Shown here: one piece after another, positions 28,548 to 34,139 of the stretch
Layout: each line of letters opens with the position of its first letter
Numbering within the stretch: the first letter of the stretch is position 1
DNA from: Strongylocentrotus purpuratus
Taxonomy: Eukaryota > Echinodermata > Echinoidea > Camarodonta > Strongylocentrotidae
DNA: 64,000 bases
Assembly (NCBI RefSeq): GCF_000002235.5
Contig: NW_022145611.1
Span: forward strand, 8,996,242 to 9,060,241
Reading direction: 5' to 3'
The notes under the pieces: generated by a model
Databases searched by the model: none
Seen by the model: the letters and a program-made list of their open reading frames with translations, nothing else
What the model was told of the DNA's origin: nothing
Position numbers and translations under genes: made by a program

Positions 28548-30504
28548 TGCAATGATAATAATATTAATGTTGATGTTGATGATGATATGCATTTGGAAAA
28601 TTGCATTGAAAAATTTGCTTATATTAAAGGTACTATGTCCCTTTTGCAGCCAACCTCAAATTCTGTAGAACTTTGCAGGAATTATGAATATGTCATGTAT
28701 GTCCTATCTGTGAAATTTAAACGTTAGCAGTGTCCTCATATTCAAATTATGCAAGGAAACCCGTTTACTTGCTAGACTTCACTGTCAGACACTATTGAGT
28801 GACTGAATGGCTTTTTTCTTCTTTGGTAATAACATACATGAAAAGAGTTGTAAAGGGTACATGAGCATTTGTCTACATCAATAACCCACTTCTTGTGATG
28901 GCCAAGATTAAACTGATTGAATCTTTGGGCAGCATAAAACGTATGACCATTTGGTACAATTGTCTGAAAATCAAGACTATTACTTTTGGGCTCTATAGCC
29001 CTAAAGTCGATTTGACAACTAATAGTCGTTATTTTCCCACTTGAAGACATTTTCAAGCCCCACCTTTTTTAGGGAAGTTCTAAATTAGTATTATCTTTCA
29101 AATGCAGTTGGAATTTAACTTTTTCATTTTTTTGGCCTGCAAATGGGACATATAGTGCCTTTAACATATTTTTTTTAGAGCGAATTTCTGAGGCTTTCAT
29201 CTACTTATAAGATGGAAATACAGGTAGTATTATTCTGTGTTTAAAAAATAACCGGAAAATATGCTAGTTAAATTTGACAGACAGCAAACTTTTAATGCTC
29301 TCTTACTTCATATAGTCTGTTGTAGACTGAACTTAGAGAGCTCATAATTCAAGTCAGTTTCATAGGCTGATGTCACAATCTACATTCTTGCAATGTGGTC
29401 AGTGTTTACAAAATGATTTTACATTGTTTTGTATCCAGGGTTCCAACCCCCCTGCTGATGGGGTGCTGGTGTTTGGTTTGTTCCTCGACGGGGCACGCTT
29501 TGACCCCCTCAACCACACCATCAAGGACTCCAGACCAGAGGAGAGGTTCTGCCGTCTCCCTGAAGTCCACTTCATCCCAACTCAGGTCAGAAATCTCTGC
29601 CATTTTTTTTAAATTCCTAAAATATAGATGGTACTGAGAAAGCCAGATTGATAAAGTTGTGTTAGGTTTGATTGTTTGGAGTTTTTCAATGCAGCTATAT
29701 TTGTAGGAAATATGCTGGAGCAGAAATCAAAATTGTATATACCACTTAAGAGGAATAATATGCACTGGTATCCATCACAATAGTGATACTTATGGCGCAG
29801 TAGAAAATGAAGTAAAAAAATAGTCACATAAACATGAACACGAGTACATACTTTAAACATGAAATCACATGATACACTTCACTTAAAACTTAGCAGTATG
29901 CGACAACTTAACAGTATGCGACATTGAACAAGCATGTCTTGAGTACGGTTTTAAACTAGTTTCAAAAAGGAAGTTAGAAAATAAACAATTCCTTTGTGTT
30001 TTGTAGTGGTTGTACTTTCACTGTGATTAAAGTGGAGTTAAGTTAAATCAAGCACTCAGGAGGAAAGAAAAAGAATATCCTGTTATTCAGAAGAAAAAAA
30101 GAATTTAGGCTAAATTGTAAATTGTGATTCCAAATACTACTAGAAAGGTGGATTTTTGATGTAGGAATAAGAGAGAAAGGGAGTAAATTGCATTAAAAAA
30201 GAGTAAATTGTGAATGTATGATTTTATATTTTCATTTCAGATACCACCAGAGGGCATGATACCACCTACCCCGTCCACCTCAGCCGCCACACCCACCCCG
30301 CCCCAATCGGCTGCCTCGTCTGTAAGACGCAGGAACTACCCCATCTACGAGTGCCCCCTCTACCGCACCTCTGCCAGGTCCGGTACCTTATCCTCCACCG
30401 GTCTCTCTACCAATTTCGTGACCTCCATCGACCTCCCCACCGAGCAGTCTCCCGATTTCTGGATCAGGAGGGGCGTTGCGCTCCTGTGTCAGCTGGATGA
30501 TTAG
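148..30504 (+). CDS. Axonemal dynein heavy chain, inner-arm type (DNAH6/DNAH14 group), C-terminal half, 39 exons, 5'-partial
   Basis: This is the force-generating ATPase subunit of a ciliary/flagellar dynein arm. The joined exons read about 2,360 codons and open inside AAA3 with P-loop GDSGVGKS and Walker [12 protein letters not shown]4 follows (P-loop GLDGTGKST, then [15 protein letters not shown]). Next come the two stalk helices around a short microtubule-binding head ([21 protein letters not shown]), AAA5 ([16 protein letters not shown]), AAA6 and the C-terminal domain ending [14 protein letters not shown]. AAA1, AAA2, linker and tail lie left of the window. The stalk and the ending [12 protein letters not shown] point to the DNAH6/DNAH14 group from remembered family features; the exact paralogue is not settled. 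Unusual features are an AAA3 about 60 residues longer than normal between P-loop and SAQT, and Ser/Gly/Pro-rich inserts in AAA6 and the C-terminal domain. All 39 exons join in frame with no stop or frameshift, so it looks functional. Confidence 0.95.
647..840 (+). CDS. Dynein exon b: AAA3 Gly/Met patch and SAQT motif
   Basis: The exon follows CGGCAG. It encodes a Gly/Met-rich patch ([17 protein letters not shown]), then LQLSAQTAP, which matches the usual N-F-S-A-Q-T region of axonemal chains, and ends GPRGKK. The donor GTCGGT is non-consensus but keeps phase 0. Confidence 0.88.
1246..1374 (+). CDS. Dynein exon c: AAA3 Walker B
   Basis: Phase 0 at both ends, 43 codons. It encodes [20 protein letters not shown], the strongly conserved Walker B and following loop of AAA3, then LELLRQF. 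Confidence 0.97.
1828..1916 (+). CDS. Dynein exon d: AAA3 sensor region
   Basis: It encodes [20 protein letters not shown] and [13 protein letters not shown] is the conserved sensor loop. It ends in phase 2 at TG before GTAAGT; the next exon supplies C, giving Cys. Confidence 0.95.
2369..2588 (+). CDS. Dynein exon e: AAA3 C-terminal part
   Basis: It encodes [20 protein letters not shown] and ends [13 protein letters not shown], the conserved Arg-containing helix start of the AAA3 small domain. Confidence 0.97.
2715..2910 (+). repeat. G-rich minisatellite in a dynein intron
   Basis: A degenerate tandem of GGGGGTAGTTGTC-like units with one inverted unit (ACCCCCCGGACAACT) at its left edge. It is intronic and in no reading frame that joins the flanking exons. 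Confidence 0.75.
3096..3266 (+). CDS. Dynein exon f: AAA3-AAA4 link
   Basis: Phase 0, 57 codons. It encodes VILGLLLA and later [17 protein letters not shown], the conserved H-D-R-L segment before AAA4. Confidence 0.96.
3567..3734 (+). CDS. Dynein exon g: AAA4 entry
   Basis: Phase 0, 56 codons. It encodes [11 protein letters not shown], then [20 protein letters not shown], the usual lead-in to AAA4. Confidence 0.95.
3950..4036 (+). repeat. Probable retroposon 3' tail
   Basis: It contains GCGCTCTGTAACCGCAAGG, then GGTGCTATATCAAATA and a GATT-repeat tail. This AGCGCT...TATA layout resembles the 3' ends of the LINE and SINE-like copies elsewhere in the window. The class is inferred. Confidence 0.45.
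4310..4588 (+). CDS. Dynein exon h: AAA4 P-loop and Walker B
   Basis: Phase 0, 93 codons. It encodes [21 protein letters not shown]-loop [14 protein letters not shown] and Walker [14 protein letters not shown]. The usual GVGGTGKQS-type loop is replaced by GLDGTGKST, but the invariant G-x-G-K-S/T core is kept. Confidence 0.98.
5135..5296 (+). CDS. Dynein exon i: AAA4 middle
   Basis: Phase 0, 54 codons. It encodes [18 protein letters not shown], a hallmark of AAA4 in axonemal heavy chains, followed by an acidic helix. Confidence 0.97.
5626..5668 (+). repeat. Fragment of the TACAGT-type MITE family
   Basis: It contains CCAAACCTGTATACAAAGACC, like the termini of the elements at 21706-21866 and 44936-45123. 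Only one end is recognisable. Confidence 0.45.
5837..6043 (+). CDS. Dynein exon j: AAA4 C-terminal part
   Basis: Phase 0, 69 codons. It encodes [19 protein letters not shown], then [15 protein letters not shown], the conserved AAA4 sensor region. Confidence 0.98.
6408..6714. mobile_element. Foldback/MITE of about 300 bp in a dynein intron
   Basis: The ends are long imperfect inverted repeats. CATTTCGTAATGTAACCAAA at the left matches the complement of TTTGGTTACAATACGAAAAT at the right. Inner arms also pair (TTGTATTACAATAGTCAGAA with TTCTGACTATTGAAATACAA). It has no coding capacity. Confidence 0.75.
6780..6961 (+). CDS. Dynein exon k: end of AAA4
   Basis: It encodes [12 protein letters not shown], then [20 protein letters not shown], the conserved stretch before the stalk. 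It ends in phase 2 at AA|GTAAG; the next exon's G makes Lys. Confidence 0.97.
7365..7565 (+). mobile_element. tRNA-like SINE, copy 1
   Basis: It has a box B-like GGTTCGAAACT and a body (GTGACTTTAAAGGTCTGTCC, then TACATGTCTGTAAAAACCCA) shared with an inverted copy at 9015-9215. It ends in a short CA-rich tail. Class is inferred from the box B match and the repeated body. Confidence 0.65.
7612..7720 (+). CDS. Dynein exon l: start of stalk helix CC1
   Basis: It encodes [20 protein letters not shown], then charged heptads. This is the standard start of the outgoing stalk helix. Confidence 0.95.
8214..8339 (+). CDS. Dynein exon m: stalk CC1
   Basis: Phase 0, 42 codons. It encodes [20 protein letters not shown] and a heptad-patterned charged helix of the stalk. 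Confidence 0.95.
9015..9215 (-). mobile_element. tRNA-like SINE, copy 2 (inverted)
   Basis: Read on the minus strand it begins GTTGGTCTAGCGGCACG, which fits a tRNA box A. It then has GGTTTGAAACA (box B) and the same body as copy 1 (GTGACGTTAAAGGTCAGTCC, TACACGTCTGTAAAAACCCA). It lies about 55 bp upstream of the next dynein exon. Confidence 0.7.
9271..9525 (+). CDS. Dynein exon n: CC1 end and microtubule-binding head
   Basis: Phase 0, 85 codons. It encodes [20 protein letters not shown], then [17 protein letters not shown]. The compact KPDW type is like DNAH6 and unlike the longer loop of DNAH3/7/12. Confidence 0.97.
9988..10119 (+). CDS. Dynein exon o: binding head to CC2
   Basis: Phase 0, 44 codons. 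It encodes [20 protein letters not shown], then [12 protein letters not shown], conserved at the end of the microtubule-binding head. The donor is GTCAGT. Confidence 0.97.
10125..10790 (+). repeat. Tandem repeat, CT-rich tract and AT microsatellite in a dynein intron
   Basis: Degenerate units carrying CTCCATCAGTACTGGGATCTC and TGTGTGTGTGTTTGTA recur at about 10130-10540. Long CT-rich sequence follows, then an (AT)n run near 10760-10780. No coding signal is evident. Confidence 0.8.
10950..11045 (+). CDS. Dynein exon p: stalk CC2
   Basis: Phase 0, 32 codons. It encodes [20 protein letters not shown], the returning stalk helix. Confidence 0.95.
11581..11721 (+). CDS. Dynein exon q: stalk CC2
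   Basis: Phase 0, 47 codons. It encodes [18 protein letters not shown] and ends [13 protein letters not shown], the conserved helix end before AAA5. Confidence 0.96.
12314..12529 (+). CDS. Dynein exon r: AAA5 start
   Basis: Phase 0, 72 codons. It encodes [20 protein letters not shown], then [17 protein letters not shown], the AAA5 N-terminal segment. Confidence 0.97.
12940..13058 (+). CDS. Dynein exon s: AAA5 core
   Basis: It encodes [20 protein letters not shown], then [12 protein letters not shown], the AAA5 signature. It ends AA|GTAAGT; Lys is completed by the next exon. Confidence 0.98.
13487..13598 (+). CDS. Dynein exon t: AAA5
   Basis: It encodes [20 protein letters not shown], then [12 protein letters not shown], the strand leading into the AAA5 acidic loop. 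Confidence 0.97.
14004..14125 (+). CDS. Dynein exon u: AAA5
   Basis: It encodes [18 protein letters not shown], then [13 protein letters not shown], matching conserved ENV..LDP..PILL and LGD..I.Y..NF. Confidence 0.98.
14155..14345 (-). mobile_element. Non-LTR retrotransposon (LINE) 3' coding remnant
   Basis: The minus strand still reads [19 protein letters not shown] and then RMAEVRVKW. This is the usual RT-LINE C-terminal tail (R-P-R-x-x-W-x-x-x-x-K-x-W-x-G-L...A-x-x-R-x-x-W). An in-frame stop precedes it, so only a dead 3' fragment remains. Confidence 0.7.
14827..14956 (+). CDS. Dynein exon v: AAA5 C-terminal part
   Basis: It encodes [20 protein letters not shown], then [16 protein letters not shown], a highly conserved AAA5 end. 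Confidence 0.98.
15080..15298. mobile_element. TTAA-type MITE, short degenerate copy
   Basis: It shares AATTTGGTTCAAATGAACAT and ATTGGAAGCATATGC with the larger element at 18086-18598. It ends CCTTGTAATACCTTTAA, like that element's right end. Confidence 0.65.
15582..15696 (+). CDS. Dynein exon w: AAA5-AAA6 helix
   Basis: It encodes [20 protein letters not shown], then [14 protein letters not shown]. Phase 1 end; Gly is split with the next exon. Confidence 0.95.
16113..16249 (+). CDS. Dynein exon x: AAA5-AAA6 link
   Basis: It encodes [20 protein letters not shown], then QARKKYLP, the conserved helix leading to AAA6. Confidence 0.96.
16668..16828. mobile_element. Short inverted-repeat element (MITE)
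   Basis: The ends pair imperfectly (GCATTACACAAAACTTG with ATTTGTGAAACAGGCCCC). Inner arms GTCATCAGTGACAAATGACA and GTCACTGATTTTGGTCATTT also pair. A related copy is at 46112-46255. It starts next to a G run. Confidence 0.6.
16864..17210 (+). CDS. Dynein exon y: AAA6 start with Ser/Pro/Arg insert
   Basis: It encodes [20 protein letters not shown], then [12 protein letters not shown], the normal AAA6 entry. An atypical segment of about 60 residues follows, rich in Ser, Pro, Gly and Arg ([20 protein letters not shown]). The fold resumes at [17 protein letters not shown]. The insert stays in frame with GT/AG borders outside it, so it is exonic. Confidence 0.93.
17821..17989 (+). CDS. Dynein exon z: AAA6
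   Basis: It encodes [20 protein letters not shown], then [11 protein letters not shown], matching the conserved F...LLFSF and W..FL segments of AAA6. Confidence 0.95.
18086..18598. mobile_element. TTAA-flanked MITE, about 510 bp
   Basis: The left end TTAAAGGTAATACAAAGTTT is the exact complement of the right end AAACTTTGTATTACCTTTAA. Both termini carry TTAA, as expected for a TTAA target duplication. No transposase is encoded. A second copy at 15080-15298 shares internal sequence. Confidence 0.8.
18894..19248 (+). CDS. Dynein exon aa: AAA6 with Ser-rich insert
   Basis: It encodes [20 protein letters not shown], then a Ser/Gly/Arg-rich stretch ([20 protein letters not shown]), then [16 protein letters not shown] and DQWKTF, which match the conserved WL...W..I..L...W segment. 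The Ser tract is unusual for AAA6. Confidence 0.95.
19735..19971 (+). CDS. Dynein exon ab: AAA6
   Basis: It begins with a Pro/Gly stretch ([16 protein letters not shown]), then conserved [20 protein letters not shown] and PLIFILSPG, the AAA6 core strand. Confidence 0.97.
20461..20671 (+). CDS. Dynein exon ac: AAA6
   Basis: It encodes [28 protein letters not shown] and [22 protein letters not shown] and LQNCHLA are AAA6 hallmarks. Confidence 0.98.
21268..21370 (+). CDS. Dynein exon ad: AAA6 end
   Basis: It encodes [20 protein letters not shown], the FRLWLTS..S..FP.S.L element conserved in all heavy chains. Confidence 0.98.
21413..21545 (+). repeat. GA/GGGA microsatellite
   Basis: Uninterrupted purine tract: GGGA repeats, then GA repeats, within the intron after exon ad. 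Confidence 0.95.
21706..21866. mobile_element. TACAGT-type MITE (Tc1/mariner-like ends)
   Basis: Left end TACAGTCAAACCTGTATAGA; right end GACAGGTTTCACTGTA, its inverted counterpart. The TA-CAGT...ACTG-TA layout fits TA-target Tc1/mariner derivatives. Related copy at 44936-45123; fragments at 5626 and 62605. It ends 30 bp before a dynein exon. Confidence 0.75.
21897..22124 (+). CDS. Dynein exon ae: start of C-terminal domain
   Basis: Phase 0, 76 codons. It encodes [17 protein letters not shown], then [20 protein letters not shown] and [13 protein letters not shown], universally conserved. A Gly-rich loop (GGGGAGA) precedes it. Confidence 0.98.
22828..23025 (+). CDS. Dynein exon af: C-terminal domain
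   Basis: Phase 0, 66 codons. It encodes [20 protein letters not shown] and [15 protein letters not shown], conserved in all axonemal heavy chains. Confidence 0.98.
23040..23190 (+). repeat. CT-rich microsatellite
   Basis: TGTC, then TCTC repeats beginning 15 bp after the donor of exon af; low complexity through about 23290. Confidence 0.9.
23564..23757 (+). CDS. Dynein exon ag: C-terminal domain
   Basis: It encodes [20 protein letters not shown] and [14 protein letters not shown]; the P-E-V-F-G-x-H-x-N-A motif is diagnostic. Phase 2 end; Gly is completed by the next exon. Confidence 0.98.
23800..24005 (+). repeat. GA-rich microsatellite with a G run
   Basis: GAGA repeats interrupted by a run of G near 23896-23907; intronic. 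Confidence 0.9.
24310..24533 (+). CDS. Dynein exon ah: C-terminal domain with Gly-rich insert
   Basis: It encodes [20 protein letters not shown], matching the conserved G-G-x-G-K-S-x-x-E-I-V region. It then leaves the family pattern in a Gly/Met/Phe-rich stretch ([20 protein letters not shown]). The donor AAG|GTGAGT is strong. Confidence 0.92.
24545..25110 (+). repeat. TTTA tract, G run and GAT/GGT microsatellite
   Basis: TTTA repeats (24550-24720), then T and G homopolymers, then about 360 bases of GATGATGGTGATGAGGATG-type triplets. The long open frames here are repeat artefacts. Confidence 0.95.
25111..26716 (+). other. Intron remainder, nothing recognisable
   Basis: AT-rich intron sequence with T-rich stretches; no exon-like reading with splice sites and no element I can name. 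Confidence 0.6.
26717..26937 (+). CDS. Dynein exon ai: C-terminal domain
   Basis: After a Pro/Thr-rich start ([18 protein letters not shown]) it encodes [20 protein letters not shown] and [17 protein letters not shown], then VPKAWQ. All match the conserved RFN.LL..I..SL..L..AIKG.VVMS region. Confidence 0.97.
27125..27290 (+). mobile_element. Dispersed SINE-like repeat with ATT tail, copy A
   Basis: It carries GGAATGCTCCCCAGGGAGTG, TGTGTGCGGGTATGCCTGAA and ATGACCGGGGTAATAATATG, and ends TATTATTATTATC. The reverse complement of 55845-56010 is closely similar. Confidence 0.75.
27338..27563 (+). CDS. Dynein exon aj: C-terminal domain
   Basis: The acceptor is weak (TAAATAG), but the reading [20 protein letters not shown] matches the conserved YPSLKPLGSW...L element. 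A Lys/Gln/Glu-rich insert and [11 protein letters not shown] follow. Phase 1 end fits the next exon. Confidence 0.93.
27875..28048 (+). repeat. Dispersed repeat family D, copy 1
   Basis: It shares TTAACATAAGAAAAA, ATGGGGGACCAA and CTATATAGAGGG with 48175-48350 in the same orientation. Ends and class are unclear. Confidence 0.6.
28159..28316 (+). CDS. Dynein exon ak: C-terminal domain
   Basis: It encodes [20 protein letters not shown] and TFDFRIM, the conserved FLTG.QQN.AR...I.ID.L.F segment. An unusual acidic tail ([16 protein letters not shown]) follows. Confidence 0.96.
28425..28545 (+). repeat. GAT microsatellite
   Basis: GATGATGAGGATG-type triplets, about 110 bp after exon ak. Confidence 0.95.
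29439..29585 (+). CDS. Dynein exon al: C-terminal domain
   Basis: Phase 0, 49 codons. It encodes [20 protein letters not shown], the conserved D-G-x-x-V-x-G-L-F-L-x-G-A-R-x-D, then [10 protein letters not shown]. Confidence 0.97.
30241..30504 (+). CDS. Dynein exon am: C-terminus and stop
   Basis: A Pro/Thr/Ser-rich start ([20 protein letters not shown]) precedes [25 protein letters not shown] and the terminal [17 protein letters not shown], a canonical heavy-chain end. Confidence 0.98.
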   Translation: MPPEGMIPPTPSTSAATPTPPQSAASSVRRRNYPIYECPLYRTSARSGTLSSTGLSTNFVTSIDLPTEQSPDFWIRRGVALLCQLDD

Positions 30505-31797
30505 AGCATGTACGTTGTATCTTTCTTGATAAGTTTGTCGTAGCATTGTTGGGAGTCACAGGTAATAAATCTACCTAACCATCATGGTACTTCCATGTCA
30601 GTCAGATAATATGATATGATGATAGACACATGTGATCTCTTTGTAGCTTTTCACAAATGGGGTCCTATGATCCGGCAACGAGTTCAGTGGTCTTTAGAGG
30701 CATACTGTCAGGGTTGCGATTCAGTTTTAGGTTTAATAGGGTTAGGGTCAGGCATAGCATTTGGCCCATGGTTGCAATTAGGAATTCAGTTCATGTAGGA
30801 TATTACGAGTCAGAGCATGGTTGTAGAACCTACTATGTACATGTATATAAATGATAGTAGCCCATAGAGAAAAATCAATTTAATGTATACCCCCACCAAA
30901 TATGATGTCTTGTTTTGGTGCTTGAACCGGAGCTACCAAAAGTATTACGTATGGTTGATTGCAGAAAATGTTTATTATTAGTGTATTGTATTCAGGTGCA
31001 ATTTTGGGGGGCTAATTACCTGCTGAATAAAGGATGCTACTTTAATATTGAACATGAAATATAATAGAAAGATTAAGTATTTGTATATAGTGAATTATGG
31101 CATTGTATATAGAATTTTTTTATTAGGGCATTGTATATAGAAATTATTTGAAGAGTTCTTTTTATTTCGCTTTTATGTTACCGATAAAAATTTAATAATG
31201 CTTGATTTAAAGATGTGTAGATGCAAGCATGTGATATAGAACACCTGACCATATTTGCTATGATGCATATTTATTTGTTTTACGTCAACAACTAAATAGT
31301 TTATTTGAATGAAAGAGACCAATTGAGTCACCTTGAAATAAGAGATAAGGCGTCTCTTGACAAACTTATTAAAACCAAATCATATTGAACTTTGTGAATG
31401 TGCTTATCTGTTATTGTAAACATTACATGAAAAAAGGTGTGTGTATAGTAAAAGATAACGTTTTTAACATTTTGAGATCGTGTTTTAATCTACCGGTAAC
31501 ATGAAATTGTTGTATTTAGAGAAGTATGCAGTATTTATTAGCCTCTAGCTATGTGTTCATTTACGCATATTTTCCATTAATTTGTATGTTTTTTGTAAAG
31601 TGTGGATAAAGAAAATGTCATTTGCCGAAAAAATGAGAGGGCATTATTTAAATATTTAGGGTTTTAACATAGTTTGTAGTATTGCCTGTTGCTTTCCCTA
31701 ACAATAACCATCCTGGCATAAAAGTAGCTAATTCTTGGATTTATATTTCATGGATAAAATGATTGTTTCTATGTATTGTACATAAATGAAATGTAGT

Positions 31798-31803
31798 AAT
31801 AAA
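31798..31803 (+). terminator. Candidate dynein poly(A) signal AATAAA
   Basis: AATAAA 1.3 kb after the stop; another AATAAA lies at 31026. Which one is used cannot be told from sequence alone. Confidence 0.35.
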
Positions 31804-32689
31804 ATGTAGAATCAGTATTTATGATCATTCTTGTAAATATTACACAAATATAAACTGCTTTGTTATGAACGGAAAAGGGAGACAAATTTAGAGATTTAGA
31901 TCTTTGTTTAGAGTCCTCATAGAATGAAAAAATAAACAACAGAATAAAATAACTATAGAAAAAATGGAGAAATGTGTTTGTAACATATGTTGAGGAGAAA
32001 TTAGGAAATTGTCATATGATTATCATATTATTTTATTATTAATTATAGTATATTATTATCTTCTCTTATCATGGATGTAAAAAAAAAAGGTATTTTGTAT
32101 TCATTCTTTAGAAATTGTTTATTTGAATGTTATATTATAGTTGTACATACTAAACAAAATAATCCCTCCGAATTCTATAAACCGTCCATGATATTAAAGC
32201 ACTTCAAGAATTATAATACATTTGTGAAGAAGGGCAATAACTTTGTGAGTAGTAAAACAATTGTACTTTTTATTTATTCTGTCAAAATGTATGCACTTTT
32301 TAAGGTCTTTCAATTCATACAGGTTCTATGACTCTGCCGTCCTTTTTAATTCATGTTTTTTATCACCTTGTTTTGTATGAGATGTACATTTTTGCTGTAA
32401 AAAAATGTAAATTTGATATATTGGTTATTTCCAGAGAAATAAATTAAAAGTAGAGATAATTGTTAAAGTGAGACTATGAGAGTTAAGGAGATGTTGTAAT
32501 TGTATATTACCTGTTATAGAGTTTTTTCTCACTCCTTAAAGTGTACCAATCACCTTTAACAAAAACAAAATTTGGCTAGATTTGTTAAAATCAACTTCAA
32601 AAAATTAATTCAGAATGCTGTGGGTTGAGGGATAAGGAGTATGGACTTGAGGATGGACTTTCTCAAGCGAAGTGATCAGTCACACGTTT

Positions 32690-33080
32690 TCTCAGTGCTA
32701 TCTGTTGTCTTGCGATCGCTGGACCATATATAGGTGACAATAGGTATCCAGAGTCCCTGTTTAGTGTAGGATTAATCCTCTTTAAATAATCCATATTGAC
32801 TCTTTCACCTTTCTTGGCTAGAAGTTGCTTTCAAAGTTTATTATGACGGCATAATCCCATCCAATATTATATCCTGTGTTGAAGGCGTGTTCAGCTAAAG
32901 CTGAATGGGATGGGTGACTAAATCTGGGAGCACTTTTGTTGCAATCTGTGCAAATAATCTTGTACACAATGCCTGCCTTTTCTTCTCTTAGAAATTTGGT
33001 CTTTTGGATGGACCAACCTACTTCTTAGTGTGTTAGGGCTTTTGTAGGCAACACTAATATCCTTGTCTTGGAATGCTCGT
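32690..33080 (-). mobile_element. Decayed Penelope-like retroelement 3' fragment
   Basis: Minus-strand pieces in shifted frames read NTLRSRLVHPKDQISK, GIVYKIICTDCNK, SALAEHAFNTGYNIGWDYAV and NRDSGYLLSPIYG. These match the end of the RT and the GIY-YIG endonuclease region of Penelope-like elements in order. The Y-I-G-x-T core between CTDCNK and the SALAEH block is deleted, and stops and frameshifts are present. It is non-functional. Confidence 0.75.
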
Positions 33081-33149
33081 GAGAGGATATAGTGTCAACA
33101 ATATCAATAATACATTGTATTTGGTGAATATAGAGAATACTTTATTGAG

Positions 33150-33300
33150 GGAGGGGGGAAAGAGAGAGAGAGTGAGAGAGAGAATGGAGTGAGTGAGAGA
33201 TAGATATATACAGATAGAAAGAGAGGATCGTAGGAGAGAGCTAGAAAGAGGACCAGGGAATAAAGGGGAGATAGAGTTTAGAAAGGAGGGAGAGAGAAAT
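33150..33300 (+). repeat. GA-rich microsatellite upstream of legumain
   Basis: GAGAGAGA runs with interruptions; no gene. Confidence 0.85.
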
Positions 33301-33476
33301 ATGTAAGCCTATTTAAAGTCCAGTGGGTACCGTTTTAACAAGAGATGCAAAAAACAACAACTGTAAAGTACAAATGAATCTAGATATTCTAGATAACATA
33401 TTTCTAAACTATTTCTATGTGCTTGCAGACTACGTCGTGCTCAGCTGTTTTGAAGGGAAATTCCCTTACGTAATGC

Positions 33477-33484
33477 TCACGTGG
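33477..33484. promoter_or_regulatory. E-box TCACGTGG upstream of legumain
   Basis: TCACGTGG, an MiT/TFE-type E-box core, lies about 490 bp before the legumain ATG. Lysosomal genes are often controlled by TFEB-family factors through such sites. A single match is weak evidence. Confidence 0.35.
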
Positions 33485-33669
33485 TCTGATGCGTAGTCTT
33501 TACAAAAGCTTTAAAAACAAAACTATCCAAAAACTATTTTCTTAATATAAAATTGAAGCTGTCATATGCTTTTTGATATTGAACTCTACTTTTAAAAAAC
33601 GTTTAAAAATAGGGCAATGAAGTTTGAGCGATTCAATTTCCTTTACGCTTTGTAAAAACCTGCACTTGA

Positions 33670-33974
33670 GATCAAAATGTCTTTGAGTAGACTACGCGCT
33701 GTCCGTAGTGTTTGCTTGTTAAGTCAACCGCGAAAGTGTTTACGGTCACGAGCTCTGCGGGCGAGGTACAGCGGCATGCGCACCAGGCAACCGAGTCGCC
33801 GCTGGCCGAACGCGAACCGAGCACGCACTGTAGGCTTTGCCAGTGTGCATATCGTACCGTACCTGTTGAGCTAATTGCGGAGAATCTGAAGTCGTTATTA
33901 TTGTCAAGAAAAGCAGATTAAAGAGATAACATCAGCCGATATATCATCCTGTTTGTGACACCACTTCTGAAGTC
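33670..33974 (+). promoter_or_regulatory. CpG-rich legumain 5' region / 5' UTR
   Basis: A locally CpG-rich block (about 33690-33860) contrasts with the AT-rich surroundings and directly precedes the start codon, so it is the likely promoter or 5' UTR. No TATA box was identified. Two short upstream frames start at ATG 33677 and 33712. Confidence 0.5.
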
Positions 33975-34139
33975 ATGATGAAGGCATTATGTGTTCTACT
34001 CCTTTGCCTTGTAGCTGTAGCAACAACTTTTGCTTTTCCAGAGCATCTTTTTCGTCAACAACAGACTCCCGACCCTGAAGTGAAACATTGGGCTCTTCTC
34101 GTGGCTGGATCAAATGGATGGTACAATTACAGACATCAG
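33975..34139 (+). CDS. LGMN: Legumain exon 1: signal peptide and N-terminus
   Basis: Two tandem ATGs (33975, 33978); the first is taken as start. A hydrophobic core of about 15 residues ends near TTFAFP. The exon continues to [10 protein letters not shown] and ends phase 0 before GTAATA. Confidence 0.93.

Larger units (their letters stand above)
30505..33974 (+). other. Dynein 3' UTR and spacer to legumain
   Basis: AT-rich sequence after the dynein stop. AATAAA hexamers at 31026 and 31798 are candidate poly(A) signals. It also holds a Penelope-like remnant, a GA microsatellite (33150-33300) and the putative legumain promoter. No further gene is evident. Confidence 0.7.

Noticed and set aside
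148..30504. Considered DNAH3/7/12 or cytoplasmic dynein
   Set aside because: The binding head is the short KPDW type and the ending is [12 protein letters not shown], unlike the longer head loop of DNAH3/7/12; cytoplasmic chains lack these axonemal endings.
33677..33921. Two small Arg/Ser-rich frames before legumain as a possible separate gene
   Set aside because: Short, overlapping, no domain or splice support; more likely uORFs or chance in a CpG-rich 5' region.
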